A stretch of DNA of 64,000 bases from Dyadobacter sp. CY261 (GTDB taxonomy: Bacteria; Bacteroidota; Bacteroidia; Cytophagales; Spirosomataceae). This document shows positions 41,801 to 52,116 of this stretch, piece by piece. Position 1 is the stretch's first letter, and each line of letters opens with the position of its first letter. The notes under the pieces were generated by a model. The model was not told the DNA's origin. It made no database searches and saw nothing but the letters and a program-made list of their open reading frames with translations. The position numbers were made by a program, and so were the translations under genes. Where the stretch lies: contig NZ_JAKCPW010000005.1 of the NCBI RefSeq assembly GCF_021440085.1, positions 124,001-188,000 of the forward strand, read 5' to 3'.

Positions 41801-44800
41801 CACCATGTTATCCTCGTTTTGCTCATTCTGCATGTGTACATACATACGCAGGCGCTTACGGAACAACAGGTCAAGGTTTACATTTTTGAAAACTGCGCGC
41901 GAATCGCCATCGCGAAGGTTCGTCACACAGAGGCTCATCGATTGCTCGTTCAGCTGCAACGGTGGACGTTGCGTATTGTCCTGATCACGCTCCCAGGTGG
42001 GTGGAATGTTATATACGTATTTATTAACAGCATCGTTAGCCTGGCTGTTTTCTTCGATACTCACAGTTCCGACGGTAAATTTCGCGTCATAAGGCTCCGG
42101 AACTTCTTGTAAGCCAGGCGCATCCAGATTATACGTGTATTTCCGATACTGCTGACCTATCATTTGCAACTGGGCAAAACGCAGCACGACCGGCTGCTGG
42201 AAATCGGTGAGGTACATCCGCATGAAACGGATTGACTTAAATCCGTTCATGTTTCCTACAATTCCCGAAAATTCCTTGATAGGAACGCGGAAAAGGTACC
42301 AGCTCTGGCCGTCCTTCGTATTTACGGTTTTGTCAACAATATAACCATTACCCACCGCCAGCTGGCCTGGCTTCAGATCGATTTCATATTCGTAGTAAGA
42401 TTCGTTGTCGTTGATAGTGTTATCGACGTTCATATCCTCGCCGTCGGGAATATTGGTCGAAGCCGGGGTTACATCCACCGACCGTCCCTGGCTTTCGGGC
42501 GAATTGTTCTCCATCCCGATATAGTTCTTGTAACGTTGCAGCACTTTCAGGTTGGCGCTATCGAGCTCGGCCCCCAGGAAGAATTGAAAATCGTCACCGG
42601 AAGGGTCTTCAAGGATTCTCGCACGCGCATCTGGCGTAAGGTTGGCAGGAAGGCGATCTAGGAAATTTTTGAAGAAAACCCGCTCCTCTTCGTTGGTCAA
42701 ACCATCCAAACCGACATCTTGCTTCTCACGCGCCCCATCCTCGTTGCTGAATGCATTGATCAGGTATTGCGATTTCGTGGCATAACCCCAAGCCGTAGAA
42801 TCTACATTCACGCCTATTTGTTTTGGCACGAGCGGTAAGCCGTTTTCGAAATTGTAACGCTCGTCAGGAATCACATCCTCAGAAATATCCCCGAGGTTAA
42901 ACACCAGCTTACCGCCTGTCGTATTGGCACGCGCCGCTTCAAAACCGTCCCGGATCACACCGTTCGCGTCGTTAATGAAAGGATCAAGCATCCAGAATTC
43001 GATACTCTCGATATTCGCATTGTCAAAGTCGTTGTCCGAAGTAATGGCACGGCTTAATGCTCCGAAATTGTTTCTCGGGGTCTTCATACGGCCGTCCGGG
43101 TTAAGGTCCGTATTGTAGTTGTACATTCCCCGCTCGCCAGGATAATAGGCAATATCCAGAATCTGTTGTGGGTAAGTTACCAAACCGGCAATGGGGCGGT
43201 TCGGGAATATGTCGGTGGGAAGGTACAGCCGCTCATAATAGTTTTTTCGGTCGTTATCATCAAAGTTGGCTGGTGGCTGGTAACCTCCGCCAAGCCCCTG
43301 TGCACCTCCAAAAATATTATCGACGGTGTAAGCGGATATTTTGGCACGTTTGTAGGCATAATTGAGATTTTTACCGTCAAAGCCATCCCGGAATTTTGCA
43401 GGGACAGCGGCCAGTCTCCATTTCTGCGGTTGCCGCGCCAGATCATAAATCGTCCGTGCCGCTTCGAAATCATCTACCAGTGACCGGTTGTTGACGTCCT
43501 TCGAAACACCGGGAAATAATTTTGCTACCTCGCCTTTGAACTGGATTGAAGACATCTCCTTCGTTTGCAAGAACGGCAAAGCGTCCAGCCATTTGGTCAG
43601 GAAGGGAGCGTCCTTGCGGAAGTTTATATCGAACCCGAGCATCGAGTTATTCACAGGCTCATTACCAATGGATACCCTCGTAAGGAATCCGGCGGTACGT
43701 TCCTTGTACTTCATGGCCGTCATACCGATACTCAGGTTACGGTTAGCTACGTAATCAAGGCGGGTTCCTACCAATGTCCTGATCTGGTTCTGGAACATAT
43801 CCGGGCGCTCGTATTCGATCACGATCTCGCGGCCGGAGTTGAGCACGCTGGTATTCAGGATCCGCACACGGCCAATCTGCGCTTCGACGATATAATCCGA
43901 GCCAGATGCGAGTGGCACACCGCCGGACGTAACCGTTACGGAAGTTTCCAGCACCCCAAAAGGCAACTGCACCTCTGCACCACCGCTCGATTGATAAGCA
44001 CCTTTGATATAAAATTTGTTGCGTTCCGAAACCTGCTGGGCATCGATCATCGTGGTGCGGTAAAGCTCGCTGAAGACGTATTTATTGCGGTAAACATCCT
44101 CGCCCGGACCAAACTTTTTGGAAAGGTTGCTGCCGAACGGTTCGAGTACCGGGAAAATAATGCGCCCGGTTTTACTGTCGACGGTAATCCCTTCCACAAA
44201 GTCGAAGTTACCGTCGGGTTGCAGATCGTTGACGGGATTGAGCCGGTCGAGACCGGAGAGACGGATCAGCGGAATGTTCGCAATGCTGCTCTCCTGCAAA
44301 TTGGGATTATCGATACCAGTCTGGTCGTCCTTATAAATGACCCTCAACTGAAATCCCTGTTTATCAATTTGGCTGGTACCAAGGGAATAGATGTTTTTCA
44401 TCATCAAATCCCACATCGGCAGCTTGGTATTGTTCCGGATCGTCGAAGACTTCAAAAGTTTCAGGGCAATTACCTCATTGTCCCTTCTCGCCTGGTAATC
44501 CTCGGTAAGCTCCCCCACCTTGAAAGCCCTGCCGTTCAGCGTGTACTCATAAGAAACGGCTAGTACTTCGTCGTTGCGGAGCGCATTCGTAAGAGAAATG
44601 TATCCAAGCTGCGGGTGAAAGGTGTAATCACGGTCTGCAATCAAACGTTTAGCGCCACGGAGCAGCTCATAGTCTACTGTTTTCTCAAGGCCCAGCCCCG
44701 TAACGGAGGTATTGGTATTATCTACCTGTCTGAACGCATTGTTGCCGGTCAATGTCTTGTAAAGGCCGTTGGCGTCGTTGTTAGCAGGCGATGTGGAACG

Positions 44801-46015
44801 TACCGGTTGCAAATTCGGGTTACCTGCGCGGTAAGGTGCGGGCTCACCCAGATCGGCAAAACCGACAACATTACGCAGGGATTCAGTAGTGGTGGTACGG
44901 TTTGTCACATACACCTCAATGCGCGTCACTGTCACACCGGAAGTAATGGTCGGGGTGTTTTGCAGCGAGCTTTCGTAGATATTCCGGAAGTATTGTGAGA
45001 GGAAAAAGTTGCGATTTTCGTCATATGTATCGGCCCGCAATTCAAAATCCCTGCTTTGCGCACCGCCGCGGAGCGTGATCCGTTCTTTGCTGGATTTCTG
45101 TTGTGAAGCAACAAATGTGGCACTCAAACGTCCAAACTGGAAATCGGTCTTCAAACCGAATAGGTTTTGAACGCCGGGAATCAGTTGGCTGTTGATCGCC
45201 CAGTTAATATTACCCGCCTCAATTTTCCGGATAAAGCTTTCCTCGGGATTTTTGTAATTCAGCTTAATTGCATTCTCGAAGTTGAAGTTGGCCTTCGTGT
45301 CGAAGTTGGTCTGAAAACCAAGCTGATCGCCCAGCTTCGCATCAAAATTGATATTGATCTGTTCGTTGAAAATAAATTGAGTATTCCGGCGCTGACGGAT
45401 CGGAATAGCCGGATTGTCCAGGAACTGATGCATCAGCCCCAGATCCAGCGATACAAAACCCGTTGGTTTAAAATTTATAAAATCGTCACCAAGTAATTTG
45501 GACAAACCTGGTGGAAGGTCCAGCTTCGGTAGCAATCCGCGCGCTCCCATCGCGCTGTTGCCGTCCTGCCTTCCTGCATATTCGCGCAGAAGGCTTTTGA
45601 ACGCTCGGTCCTCCTGGATTTTGTCATAAGTTTCCAGATCCATTCTTTCCGGTGCACGATAGTTCAAACTACCGCCTGGCGTCTGAATTTTTTCGGTCAC
45701 TGCAATTTTACCGGCACTGTCAAGCGTAATATTAGTAGAGATGTTGTTCGGTTCGCGGAGGTAGAAAGGCGAACGTGGCCTTGGCTCGGTAATTCGGTTG
45801 GAATAATAATCCTTCCAACGCATGATAAGCTGGGAGCCCGACCGATCGATATTCTTCCTGGTCGTATCGTCCTTTAGCGTATCCGCAAGTATGGCCCACT
45901 CTTCTGCCTGCTCAGAATATGGTTCGCCCTTGCCGCCCGAAACGTTTACGAGAAAAACCGCTCCGGCCGAAATGCTTAGTACCTTAAAAAGATAAGAGTA
46001 AATCGTTGATGACAA
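38849..46015 (-). CDS. sprA: SprA, giant outer-membrane translocon of the type IX secretion system
   Basis: This 2388-aa protein is by far the largest in the window and has the size expected of SprA/Sov. It has a hydrophobic export segment near the N-terminus ([14 protein letters not shown]). It then shows many amphipathic strands with repeated blocks such as [20 protein letters not shown] and [20 protein letters not shown]. The C-terminal strand ends in a barrel-like sequence ([14 protein letters not shown]). SprA forms the large 36-stranded barrel through which T9SS cargo, including gliding adhesins, crosses the outer membrane. The order ruvA-sprA-gcvH fits known Bacteroidota synteny. The frame is uninterrupted over 7.1 kb. 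Confidence 0.96.
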   Translation of the reverse strand: MSSTIYSYLFKVLSISAGAVFLVNVSGGKGEPYSEQAEEWAILADTLKDDTTRKNIDRSGSQLIMRWKDYYSNRITEPRPRSPFYLREPNNISTNITLDSAGKIAVTEKIQTPGGSLNYRAPERMDLETYDKIQEDRAFKSLLREYAGRQDGNSAMGARGLLPKLDLPPGLSKLLGDDFINFKPTGFVSLDLGLMHQFLDNPAIPIRQRRNTQFIFNEQININFDAKLGDQLGFQTNFDTKANFNFENAIKLNYKNPEESFIRKIEAGNINWAINSQLIPGVQNLFGLKTDFQFGRLSATFVASQQKSSKERITLRGGAQSRDFELRADTYDENRNFFLSQYFRNIYESSLQNTPTITSGVTVTRIEVYVTNRTTTTESLRNVVGFADLGEPAPYRAGNPNLQPVRSTSPANNDANGLYKTLTGNNAFRQVDNTNTSVTGLGLEKTVDYELLRGAKRLIADRDYTFHPQLGYISLTNALRNDEVLAVSYEYTLNGRAFKVGELTEDYQARRDNEVIALKLLKSSTIRNNTKLPMWDLMMKNIYSLGTSQIDKQGFQLRVIYKDDQTGIDNPNLQESSIANIPLIRLSGLDRLNPVNDLQPDGNFDFVEGITVDSKTGRIIFPVLEPFGSNLSKKFGPGEDVYRNKYVFSELYRTTMIDAQQVSERNKFYIKGAYQSSGGAEVQLPFGVLETSVTVTSGGVPLASGSDYIVEAQIGRVRILNTSVLNSGREIVIEYERPDMFQNQIRTLVGTRLDYVANRNLSIGMTAMKYKERTAGFLTRVSIGNEPVNNSMLGFDINFRKDAPFLTKWLDALPFLQTKEMSSIQFKGEVAKLFPGVSKDVNNRSLVDDFEAARTIYDLARQPQKWRLAAVPAKFRDGFDGKNLNYAYKRAKISAYTVDNIFGGAQGLGGGYQPPANFDDNDRKNYYERLYLPTDIFPNRPIAGLVTYPQQILDIAYYPGERGMYNYNTDLNPDGRMKTPRNNFGALSRAITSDNDFDNANIESIEFWMLDPFINDANGVIRDGFEAARANTTGGKLVFNLGDISEDVIPDERYNFENGLPLVPKQIGVNVDSTAWGYATKSQYLINAFSNEDGAREKQDVGLDGLTNEEERVFFKNFLDRLPANLTPDARARILEDPSGDDFQFFLGAELDSANLKVLQRYKNYIGMENNSPESQGRSVDVTPASTNIPDGEDMNVDNTINDNESYYEYEIDLKPGQLAVGNGYIVDKTVNTKDGQSWYLFRVPIKEFSGIVGNMNGFKSIRFMRMYLTDFQQPVVLRFAQLQMIGQQYRKYTYNLDAPGLQEVPEPYDAKFTVGTVSIEENSQANDAVNKYVYNIPPTWERDQDNTQRPPLQLNEQSMSLCVTNLRDGDSRAVFKNVNLDLLFRKRLRMYVHMQNEQNEDNMVGTFMRIGTDLTQNYYEIDLSALKATGPGPKEREEIWPESNEINIALSDLINAKSQRNRQLDKNLSVPYTITTADGRYKLTVVGNPDLSAVKVMMIGMRNPKSVDERSKTFCLWVDEMHVEGFDDTGGIAAIAQLNAKLADFATLTASGRIETFGFGTVQQRIGERTRNFTSEYGFSSNIALDKLLPVNWGFQIPLFVSYDRRNVKPHFDPLDPDTPLSISLDNLQTDEQRDGYRRMVEENAVKRGFNFSNVRKIKTKPGAKNHFYDFENFSFTYAFSDDKRRNILTQEYNQRAYRAGISYMFASQPKAIEPFKKWKATGRWAEFIKEFNVTLLPNMVSLRTDVDRRFLKTQLRNADLTTDGMQPLYEKYFWFNRYYDFGWNLTRNMTLTYSSSANSIVDEPEGDINTGAKKDSLWSNFKKLGRIKNFDQKIDLTYRLPLDKIPVLDWMSADYKHSVAYQYQANALGLKDTTGLPFGDIIRNSRERGVTGKIDFVMLYNKLRYLKFANTPSVARKNFARSPGDIEDIDMRTTDIVKNLTRVLMTVRGINVSYSVLETTALPGYLRAPKYFGLDNANAPGLGFVLGQQDRNFQIKAAEKGWITKSQQQNMPFQQTIAKNFSANTTLEPFKDFRLIIEARLTRQDAYQEFYRPDSTGNFVSQSPLRNGQFSMSFMSFRTAFAKMRRDNSSPVFDKFRAYRTILKDRLNAENKSGGEYNETSQDVLISSFFAAYTGKDPNTVRTNPFLKFPMPNWDLSYSGLSQLPAFKRFFSSFTLRHKYMSNYSVGNFTSSLDYEALYVNLAVTGYPLSSRLNDLGQYIPVFAMSTITLSEKFQPLVGVEMRTQSRVTARVEYNRDRTIALNLSNSQVAELFNQDITVNIGFTKNNVPLPFKINGVKRKLKNDMTMQLAMTFRDTRSIQRKFDGENIPIAGNINFQLRPTVNYMVNNRLSVQFYFDRTFNDPLVSNSFYRASTAGGVQLKFNLAE

Positions 46016-46114
46016 GGTAATATACTTATTTAGAGAAGGTTGTATTTACAAACAAATCCATCAACACGATTTTACCGTTGTAAAATTTTTTACCAAATAT
46101 CATTGCGGTTCCGG

Positions 46115-46705
46115 TTATCGTAACGCCATTTTGATCAGATTTTCAACGCTAATAGACTGCCCCTCACGCTTGATGATGGCATCCAGACTTTTCTCCGCCG
46201 TAGCTTTGGGAATACCCAAAGTAACGAGCGCAGCCAACGCTTCACTCCGCAGAGTGCCCGAGGACGTTTCAGCAGATTTAACACCTGTTGAAACCAATTC
46301 TTCTTTTCGAATTTTGTCTCTTAGTTCGAGGATCACGCGTTGAGCTGTCTTGGACCCGATGCCTTTAATCGACTGGATTAGGCGAAGATCTTCATCGATA
46401 ATCCCTTGCCGTATTTCAGAGGAAGAAAGCGAGGAGAGCATCACGAGCGCGGTAGACGGCCCTATTCCCGAAATGCTTGTCAAGTCCAGAAATAGCTTTT
46501 TCTCATCATTTCCCCCAAAACCGTACAGGACGTGGGCATCTTCCCGTATATTGAGAAACGTTACAAGCTTGCACCGCGCACCAATGTCCGGAAGCGAAGT
46601 GTAGGTTTGTAACGATATACGAACCTCATAACCCACTCCATTCACATCGATAATAGCGTACGCAGGGTCTTTATAGGTTACAATCCCGTTAACGTAGGCA
46701 ATCAT
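46115..46705 (-). CDS. ruvA: Holliday junction branch-migration protein RuvA
   Basis: This 196-aa protein has three domains: an N-terminal OB fold (MIAYVNGIVTYKDPAYAIID), helix-hairpin-helix motifs (DLTSISGIGPSTALVML and IQSIKGIGSKTAQRVILELR), and the flexible C-terminal RuvB-binding domain (EALAALVTLGIPKATAEKSL). It binds four-way junctions and loads the RuvB motor. It lies 33 bp downstream of the lytic transglycosylase gene and 99 bp upstream of sprA. Confidence 0.96.
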   Translation of the reverse strand: MIAYVNGIVTYKDPAYAIIDVNGVGYEVRISLQTYTSLPDIGARCKLVTFLNIREDAHVLYGFGGNDEKKLFLDLTSISGIGPSTALVMLSSLSSSEIRQGIIDEDLRLIQSIKGIGSKTAQRVILELRDKIRKEELVSTGVKSAETSSGTLRSEALAALVTLGIPKATAEKSLDAIIKREGQSISVENLIKMALR

Positions 46706-46738
46706 AAAAATAGTATGTGTATGTTGAAGCGTTAATTT

Positions 46739-48307
46739 CTAGGTAGAAATGATCAGTTTCTGACCAGGCTTGATAGAGTTGCCCCTGATCTTGTTCCGCT
46801 TTTTCAGCTGACCGATTTCCAGACCGTAGCGCTGCGAAATAATCCATAATGTATCTCCTTTTTGTACGGTATGATAACGTTTCCGGGTATGACGCTGCTG
46901 TTTGGCCACTTGTTCTTCCTCATACTGCGGCCTGGCTTTTACTACTGCAATGCGGGTTGCAGGTACAGTTTCCTTTACTTCCCTGTAAATCACCAGGCGC
47001 TGGCCCTTGCGGATATTGTTGCGGCGGATACGGTTCCATTTTCGGAGGGAAACAACCGATACACCGTATTTCCGGGCGATACCCGCTACATTGTCGCCTC
47101 GGCGAACTGTATAGGAAACGCGCTTAGTCCGGCTCCGTTGGACAACATCCTCTTCCCCATCTTCTTCATACGAATCGTCGCGATCTGCATTTTGCACATT
47201 GGAAGCCAGAACGTACGGAAACGCCCCATTTCCACCAAGCGAATCGGTTTTAGTGCTATCAGCTTTGGCCACCATCACACCGGAAGAAAGTAATCTTCTA
47301 GTGCAGGAATCCATGATCGATGAGCGGTTGCTCATCAGGTAGGTGAACTGTACGCTTGGGACTTTCAATACAAAATCGCGCGTCTGATCCGGGAGGACCG
47401 TTTTCGTAATTTGCGGGTTCAACTTTTGAAGGACTTCGAAATCAATGCTGGCATTGTTGCAAAAGGTTGCCAGGTCAATGTAGCCGTCGATGTGAATGGT
47501 GTCGTTGGGAATCTGGAATTCAGTGCTTTCGGGGAAAATGCCGTGGTCGTAGCCGTAGTTCATCATATAGTTCATGGCTACGTATTGCGGCACGTAAGAG
47601 CGAGTTTCGCGGGGGAGGACGTTATAGATCGTCCAAAAAGTGGTTCCGCGTGAGCGGCGCATGGCACGTTTTACATTGCCCGGGCCCGTATTATACGAAG
47701 CCAATGCAAGCTCCCAGTCGCCAAAAATTCTGTAAAGTTGTTTGAGATAAAGACAGGCCGCCTCTGTCGCCTTTGCCGGCTCGAAGCGTTCATCAATGTA
47801 TTTGTCCTGATAAAGACCGAATTCCCGTCCCGTAGCCGGCATAAATTGCCACAGGCCGCCAGCGCGTGCATGGGAAATTACCGTAGGATTTAGGCCCGAC
47901 TCGATCATCGAAAGGTATTTCAGTTCGGTTGGTAAGCCGTGTTTCGCCAGCGCTTTTTCAAAGAGCGGGAAGTATAGCGGCATCCGCTCCATCATCGTCC
48001 GCGTGAAATTTGCTTTTTTGTAGATGAAATATTCTACAAACTCGTGCGATGACTTGTGATAAGTAAGGGGGATTGATTTTTCGAGCTTCGCGAAGCGTTC
48101 TTTCAAAAGCTTCTCCGGAACAGCGGGATTCGCCCCGATTTCCTCCACTTCCGGAAGTGACGGCATCAAATCACTTTCCTGAGCAATACTCTCAACTGTA
48201 TCCTGCCCGGATGTCAAACTCTCCTGTGGAACCATCGCCCCAACGGACGTATTCCATAAACCCGCACACATGGCTCCGAGCCACAATACTTTTTTTGAAA
48301 TCCTCAT
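46739..48307 (-). CDS. Membrane-bound-type lytic transglycosylase (MltD-like) with two LysM domains
   Basis: This 522-aa secreted protein has a signal sequence (about 1-24). A family 23-type transglycosylase domain (about 115-235) has catalytic Glu136 in SMIESGLNPTVISHARAGGL, then WQFMPATGREFGL and LASYNTGPGNVKRAMRRS. Two C-terminal LysM peptidoglycan-binding domains follow (YTVRRGDNVAGIARKYGVSV, about 405-450; YHTVQKGDTLWIISQRYGLE, about 478-522). It cleaves glycan strands during wall growth or remodelling. It is probably co-transcribed with ruvA. Confidence 0.93.
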   Translation of the reverse strand: MRISKKVLWLGAMCAGLWNTSVGAMVPQESLTSGQDTVESIAQESDLMPSLPEVEEIGANPAVPEKLLKERFAKLEKSIPLTYHKSSHEFVEYFIYKKANFTRTMMERMPLYFPLFEKALAKHGLPTELKYLSMIESGLNPTVISHARAGGLWQFMPATGREFGLYQDKYIDERFEPAKATEAACLYLKQLYRIFGDWELALASYNTGPGNVKRAMRRSRGTTFWTIYNVLPRETRSYVPQYVAMNYMMNYGYDHGIFPESTEFQIPNDTIHIDGYIDLATFCNNASIDFEVLQKLNPQITKTVLPDQTRDFVLKVPSVQFTYLMSNRSSIMDSCTRRLLSSGVMVAKADSTKTDSLGGNGAFPYVLASNVQNADRDDSYEEDGEEDVVQRSRTKRVSYTVRRGDNVAGIARKYGVSVVSLRKWNRIRRNNIRKGQRLVIYREVKETVPATRIAVVKARPQYEEEQVAKQQRHTRKRYHTVQKGDTLWIISQRYGLEIGQLKKRNKIRGNSIKPGQKLIIST

Positions 48308-48573
48308 TAATAAATGTTTTTTGAAGGTTAATCAATTCAAGGTTTTCAATGGCTTATACCTGTTGATGTTTACTGACAGATAATGAGGTCCCTTTTTTCC
48401 TGATGAATCAGAATAATCTCTAATACATTTGCTGATTTTACACAACTCACTCGTCCAGAATAACGTAACATAATCGCCTGCTATTCTGGCATGATAATTT
48501 CTTCGAAAATTAGGTTAATAATACAGCCTGAGCGCTTCACAAGGTCCAAACAAAGGAAATTTCCCTTATAACT
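48308..48573. other. 266-bp intergenic region with an inverted repeat
   Basis: No gene is visible. CCAGAATA (48455-48462) and TATTCTGG (48482-48489) form a perfect 8-bp inverted repeat with a 19-nt loop. AAGGAAATTTCCCTT lies near 48556-48570, just past the gatA stop. Either could be a weak terminator or a regulatory site for the transglycosylase gene. Confidence 0.35.
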
Positions 48574-50031
48574 TTAGTTACTCTGGCTGTACGCTACGGC
48601 CCCTTCCCGATTCAATTCCGTGAGGTAGCTGGCAAAGGCCAGCATCTTTTCCTCACCGAAATAAGGGGCCATGATCTGAATCCCGATAGGCATTCCCTGT
48701 TCGTCCAACCCATTCGGTATTGAAACCGCAGGATTACCCACGACATTCGCTTGTACAGTGAAAATATCCGCAAGATACATTTGTAAAGGATCTTCGGTCT
48801 TTTCACCGATCGTAAAAGCTGTGGTAGGTGTGACCGGGGAAATCAAAAAATCGAACTGTTCGAAGAACCGGCTCGTTTCCTCCCGCACCAATCTTCTAAC
48901 GCGTTGCGCCTTGGTATAGTATGCGTCGTAATAATTTGCACTTAATACGAAAGTACCCAATAGTATTCTTCTCCTTACCTCATCTCCGAAACCTTCCGTA
49001 CGTGTCTTCTTGTACATGCTTTCAAGATCGGCCGACTCGGGGCTGCGGTAGCCGTAACGCACCCCGTCAAAACGCGACAAATTGGAACTCGCTTCGGCAG
49101 TGGTTAATATATAATAGGTAGGCAAAAGCGAATCCAGCAGGGGCATATCAATGCCCACAACCTCATGCCCTTCCGCACGTAGGCGGTTGAGCGTGTCGGA
49201 AGTTTGCCGGCGGATTTCCGGGGCAATGGCTTCATTCTCCACCGCATCGCGAACATAACCGACTTTAGCTTTACCTTTCCATTCCAGATTTTCGGTGTAG
49301 GAAGGCACTGGTCTTTCCGCAACGGTGCTGTCAAAATCGTCCGCGCCCGACATTACTTCCAATATCAATGCTGCATCAGCTACACTTTTGGTAATCGGAC
49401 CAATGCAATCGAATGAGGAAGCGTAGGCAATGAGGCCATAACGAGAAACGCGACCATAGGAAGGCTTGACGCCGATCACACCGCAAAATGCAGCAGGCTG
49501 GCGAACCGAACCTCCCGTATCGCTTCCCAATGAAGCGTGGCAAAGTCCCGCCTGAACGGCTACCGCCGAACCGCCGGAAGAGCCCCCCGGAACTTTGGAA
49601 TTGTTTATTGCATTCAGCACCGGGCCGAACGATGAATTCTCATTGGACGAACCCATCGCGAATTCATCGCAGTTTTGCCTTCCGATGATGATCGCATCCT
49701 GGTCGAGCAGCCTTTGAACAGCTGTCGCGGTGTAGGGTGCTGTATAATTTTGAAGGATCTGGCTTCCGGCCTGCAAGCCGTGGCCAGTTAGTGAAAGCAC
49801 ATCTTTGAGACCGATTACCATACCTGCCAGCTTCCCGGCGGTACCGTTGGCGATCTTCGCATCCACGGCCAGTGCGGCCTTCTTCGCTTCTTCGGTGTAA
49901 ACTTCTACAAAAGCATTCAGGTGCTTGTTGGCCTCTATCTTTTCCAGATAATGGTCGACCAACTTGACGCACGTCAATCCTTCTTCACGTAGATCCCTCT
50001 GAATTTCGGCCAGCGTCAGATACTCTTTCAA
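48574..50031 (-). CDS. gatA: Asp-tRNA(Asn)/Glu-tRNA(Gln) amidotransferase subunit A
   Basis: This 485-aa amidase-signature enzyme has GMVIGLKDVLSLTGHGLQAG (catalytic Lys region) and VPGGSSGGSAVAVQAGLCHA. SLGSDTGGSVRQPAAFCGVI contains the cis-Ser and nucleophile Ser of the Ser-cisSer-Lys triad. It releases ammonia from glutamine for the transamidation of misacylated tRNA, together with GatB and GatC, which are not in the window. The length is normal. It lies 92 bp downstream of tatA, with a hairpin terminator between. Confidence 0.94.
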   Translation of the reverse strand: MKEYLTLAEIQRDLREEGLTCVKLVDHYLEKIEANKHLNAFVEVYTEEAKKAALAVDAKIANGTAGKLAGMVIGLKDVLSLTGHGLQAGSQILQNYTAPYTATAVQRLLDQDAIIIGRQNCDEFAMGSSNENSSFGPVLNAINNSKVPGGSSGGSAVAVQAGLCHASLGSDTGGSVRQPAAFCGVIGVKPSYGRVSRYGLIAYASSFDCIGPITKSVADAALILEVMSGADDFDSTVAERPVPSYTENLEWKGKAKVGYVRDAVENEAIAPEIRRQTSDTLNRLRAEGHEVVGIDMPLLDSLLPTYYILTTAEASSNLSRFDGVRYGYRSPESADLESMYKKTRTEGFGDEVRRRILLGTFVLSANYYDAYYTKAQRVRRLVREETSRFFEQFDFLISPVTPTTAFTIGEKTEDPLQMYLADIFTVQANVVGNPAVSIPNGLDEQGMPIGIQIMAPYFGEEKMLAFASYLTELNREGAVAYSQSN

Positions 50032-50064
50032 GGCAATTTTTTTGTGGGGTTGTAAATAAAGAAT

Positions 50065-50096
50065 CAGAGCCGTTAAGTGCTAGCTTAATGGCTCTG
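50065..50096 (-). terminator. Hairpin terminator between tatA and gatA
   Basis: CAGAGCCGTTAAG (50065-50077) and CTTAATGGCTCTG (50084-50096) pair over 13 positions with one wobble and a 6-nt loop. On the minus strand it is followed by ATTCTTTATTT. It lies 28 nt after the tatA stop. Confidence 0.7.
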
Positions 50097-50123
50097 GATC
50101 AAACCTTCGATAAGATGGAAGCG

Positions 50124-50324
50124 TTATTTGGGGTCTTCCATGCTTTTTTCAATATTTTCCTTAACGTCTTTAGTTGCGTTCTTGAACTCATTGATACCTT
50201 GCCCCAAACCGCGCATAAGCTCCGGGATTTTCTTTGCTCCAAAAAAAAGCAACACGAACAGAGCGACAAAGAAAATCTCCTGTCCACCTAATCCCATAAA
50301 TCCCAAAACGGTTACTGATTCCAT
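50124..50324 (-). CDS. tatA: Twin-arginine translocase subunit TatA/TatE
   Basis: This 66-aa protein has a short N-terminal membrane helix ([20 protein letters not shown]), the conserved FGAKKIPEL hinge, and an amphipathic helix ([18 protein letters not shown]). TatA oligomers form the pore through which folded twin-arginine proteins leave the cytoplasm. Three Tat substrates are predicted in this window. tatC and tatB are not in view. Confidence 0.94.
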   Translation of the reverse strand: MESVTVLGFMGLGGQEIFFVALFVLLFFGAKKIPELMRGLGQGINEFKNATKDVKENIEKSMEDPK

Positions 50325-50348
50325 ATCTGTTTCTTTTATTATTGTTTA

Positions 50349-50376
50349 CAAAAATAACGATTCTTTTTAATAACAA
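50349..50376 (-). promoter_or_regulatory. Candidate tatA promoter
   Basis: On the minus strand TATTTTTG (50349-50356) matches TAnnTTTG exactly, 25 nt before the tatA start. The nearest TTG (50374-50376) is only 17 nt upstream, shorter than the usual 19-21. Confidence 0.4.
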
Positions 50377-50394
50377 CTAGACCTCCGCCCGGTT

Positions 50395-50826
50395 TTATCC
50401 TATATTAATTGTCTTTGTTACCCTCTCCCAATCACCGAATTTACGGATGTCGTCGCCAAGTGCCTTGACAAGCCATACCACCAGCGCTACGTCGTCGGTA
50501 ATCCCAATAACCGGCAGAAAGTCAGGAATAAGGTCTAACGGAGATACGAAATAAATGAGCACAGCGACTATTGAGACCAAACTTTTCCAGGGAAGCTGCT
50601 TATATTCGCCGGAAGCATAGGCTTTCACCATGCGGATCAGCAACAGGACACTGGTTTGAAATTCGGCGAGGTTTTCCTTTACACCTACGGTCTGCAATTT
50701 GCCGATCACCTCTTTGAGGAGCTCGAACAACCGGGTTGAATTTTTGGCATAACGCCCCGCTTTCCCTTTGGCATTCCTGAAAAAAATCGACTGTAAAATC
50801 CGCGAAATCATTGACTGGTCACTCAT
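50395..50826 (-). CDS. YkvA/DUF1232 membrane protein
   Basis: This 143-aa protein has the DUF1232 signature LIYFVSPLDLIPDFLPVIGI followed by TDDVALVVWLVKALGDDI, two membrane-associated segments. The N-terminal half is basic and helical. Function is unknown for the family. It is separated from tatA by 70 bp and lies divergent from mdh. Confidence 0.88.
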   Translation of the reverse strand: MSDQSMISRILQSIFFRNAKGKAGRYAKNSTRLFELLKEVIGKLQTVGVKENLAEFQTSVLLLIRMVKAYASGEYKQLPWKSLVSIVAVLIYFVSPLDLIPDFLPVIGITDDVALVVWLVKALGDDIRKFGDWERVTKTINIG

Positions 50827-50938
50827 GATACAAAGCAGGAAAAAGAAGTTGATAAAGCCATTATAACTATCAATTTACGGAAAAAATTGCGTTCCGGATG
50901 ACGACCGGAGGTTTTGCGGCAAAAAATCAAATTCCCCT

Positions 50939-50969
50939 TGGTTTAAACAAATTATGTATCATACTTTTA
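50939..50969 (+). promoter_or_regulatory. Candidate mdh promoter
   Basis: TTG (50939-50941), a 20-nt spacer, TACTTTTA (50962-50969), one base from TAnnTTTG. The start codon lies 50 nt downstream. Confidence 0.5.
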
Positions 50970-51019
50970 GGAAAAAATATAAAAAGCATCAATTTCTATA
51001 CAATTAACCATATTTCCCT

Positions 51020-51946
51020 ATGAAGATTACTGTTGTAGGTGCGGGTGCCGTAGGCGCAACCACTGCCGATAATATCATTCGTCGTGAGCTGGCAGAGGAG
51101 GTGGTATTGCTGGACATCAAAGAGGGTGTCAGCGAAGGCAAGTCACTTGACATGTACCAGACAGCCGCTTTGCTGGGGTTCAATACCAAGCCCATCGGCT
51201 CTACCAATGATTACGAAAAAACCAAAGGCTCGGATGTCGTTGTGATCACTTCCGGGTTGCCCCGTAAACCGGGCATGACCCGCGAAGAGCTCATTGGCAT
51301 CAATGCAGGAATCGTAAAGGGAGTGACGGAAAATCTTTTGAAATATTCACCTAAAGCAATCGTGATCGTTGTATCCAACCCGATGGACACGATGACTTAC
51401 CTGGCTTTGAAGGAATCGGGTATTCCCAAAAAACGCCTCATCGGGATGGGCGGTGCGTTGGACAGCGCCCGCTTCAAGACCTACCTCGCTTTGGCTATGG
51501 ACGTTTCGCCACTGGATATTCACGGAATGGTGATCGGTGGCCACGGCGACACCACCATGATCCCATTGACGAGACTGGCCACTTACAACGGTATTCCTGT
51601 AAGCCGCTTCCTCTCCGCCGACCAGCTCGAAAAGGTAGCTGCCGACACGATGGTAGGTGGTGCCACATTGACCAAACTGATCGGAACTTCCGCGTGGTAC
51701 GCGCCGGGAGCCGCTACATTGCTTTTAGTCGAGAGCATCGTCCGTAACCAGAAGCGCATTGTTCCTTGTAGTGTTTATCTGAATGGGGAATATGGCCAGA
51801 AGGACATTTGCATGGGCGTACCGGTTGTGCTGGGCCGCAATGGTTGGGAAAAAATCATCAACCTGCGCCTGAGCGATGCTGAAAAAGCGTCGTTTGAAAA
51901 GTCAGCAGAGGCCGTTCGTTCAATGAACGCCGCTTTGAACTTGTAA
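51020..51946 (+). CDS. mdh: Malate dehydrogenase
   Basis: This 308-aa cytoplasmic TCA-cycle enzyme has the NAD-binding motif VVGAGAVGATTADNI and an acidic residue at the end of strand 2 (VVLLDIKEGVSEGKSLDM) indicating NAD. SGLPRKPGMTREELIG carries the Arg that selects malate over lactate. MVIGGHGDTTMIPL contains the catalytic His. The length is typical of the LDH-like MDH type. It is monocistronic, with its own promoter and terminator. Confidence 0.95.
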   Translation: MKITVVGAGAVGATTADNIIRRELAEEVVLLDIKEGVSEGKSLDMYQTAALLGFNTKPIGSTNDYEKTKGSDVVVITSGLPRKPGMTREELIGINAGIVKGVTENLLKYSPKAIVIVVSNPMDTMTYLALKESGIPKKRLIGMGGALDSARFKTYLALAMDVSPLDIHGMVIGGHGDTTMIPLTRLATYNGIPVSRFLSADQLEKVAADTMVGGATLTKLIGTSAWYAPGAATLLLVESIVRNQKRIVPCSVYLNGEYGQKDICMGVPVVLGRNGWEKIINLRLSDAEKASFEKSAEAVRSMNAALNL

Positions 51947-51972
51947 GCGAAGCATTAATAGTTAAAATACAG

Positions 51973-52002
51973 GCCGGTCCGGATCTCCGGGCCGGCTTTT
52001 TC
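51973..52002 (+). terminator. Intrinsic terminator of mdh
   Basis: GCCGGTCCGG (51973-51982) pairs with CCGGGCCGGC (51987-51996), with a 4-nt loop and one wobble/mismatch position, followed by TTTTTCTTT. A strong terminator 27 nt after the stop. Confidence 0.92.
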
Positions 52003-52015
52003 TTTGGTCGGATAT

Positions 52016-52046
52016 TTGTTTTTAAAGGCAGCGTAGGCTAATTTAA
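52016..52046 (+). promoter_or_regulatory. Candidate promoter for the TonB-dependent receptor
   Basis: TTG (52016-52018), a 20-nt spacer, then TAATTTAA (52039-52046), matching TAnnTT but not the last two bases of TAnnTTTG. It is 70 nt before the start codon. Confidence 0.35.
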
Positions 52047-52116
52047 GATTAAATAGTATAGTAAAAAGTCAATATTCTACCATCAACAAATATTCACGCA
52101 TTTTAAACACACTTTT

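Noticed and set aside
43565..44563. 332-codon plus-strand open frame inside sprA
   Set aside because: It is antisense to a well-conserved region of SprA and has no recognisable protein features.
48455..48489. CCAGAATA/TATTCTGG repeat as a riboswitch or small RNA
   Set aside because: The stem is only 8 bp with a 19-nt loop and no other paired elements. It is too weak to support a named RNA class.
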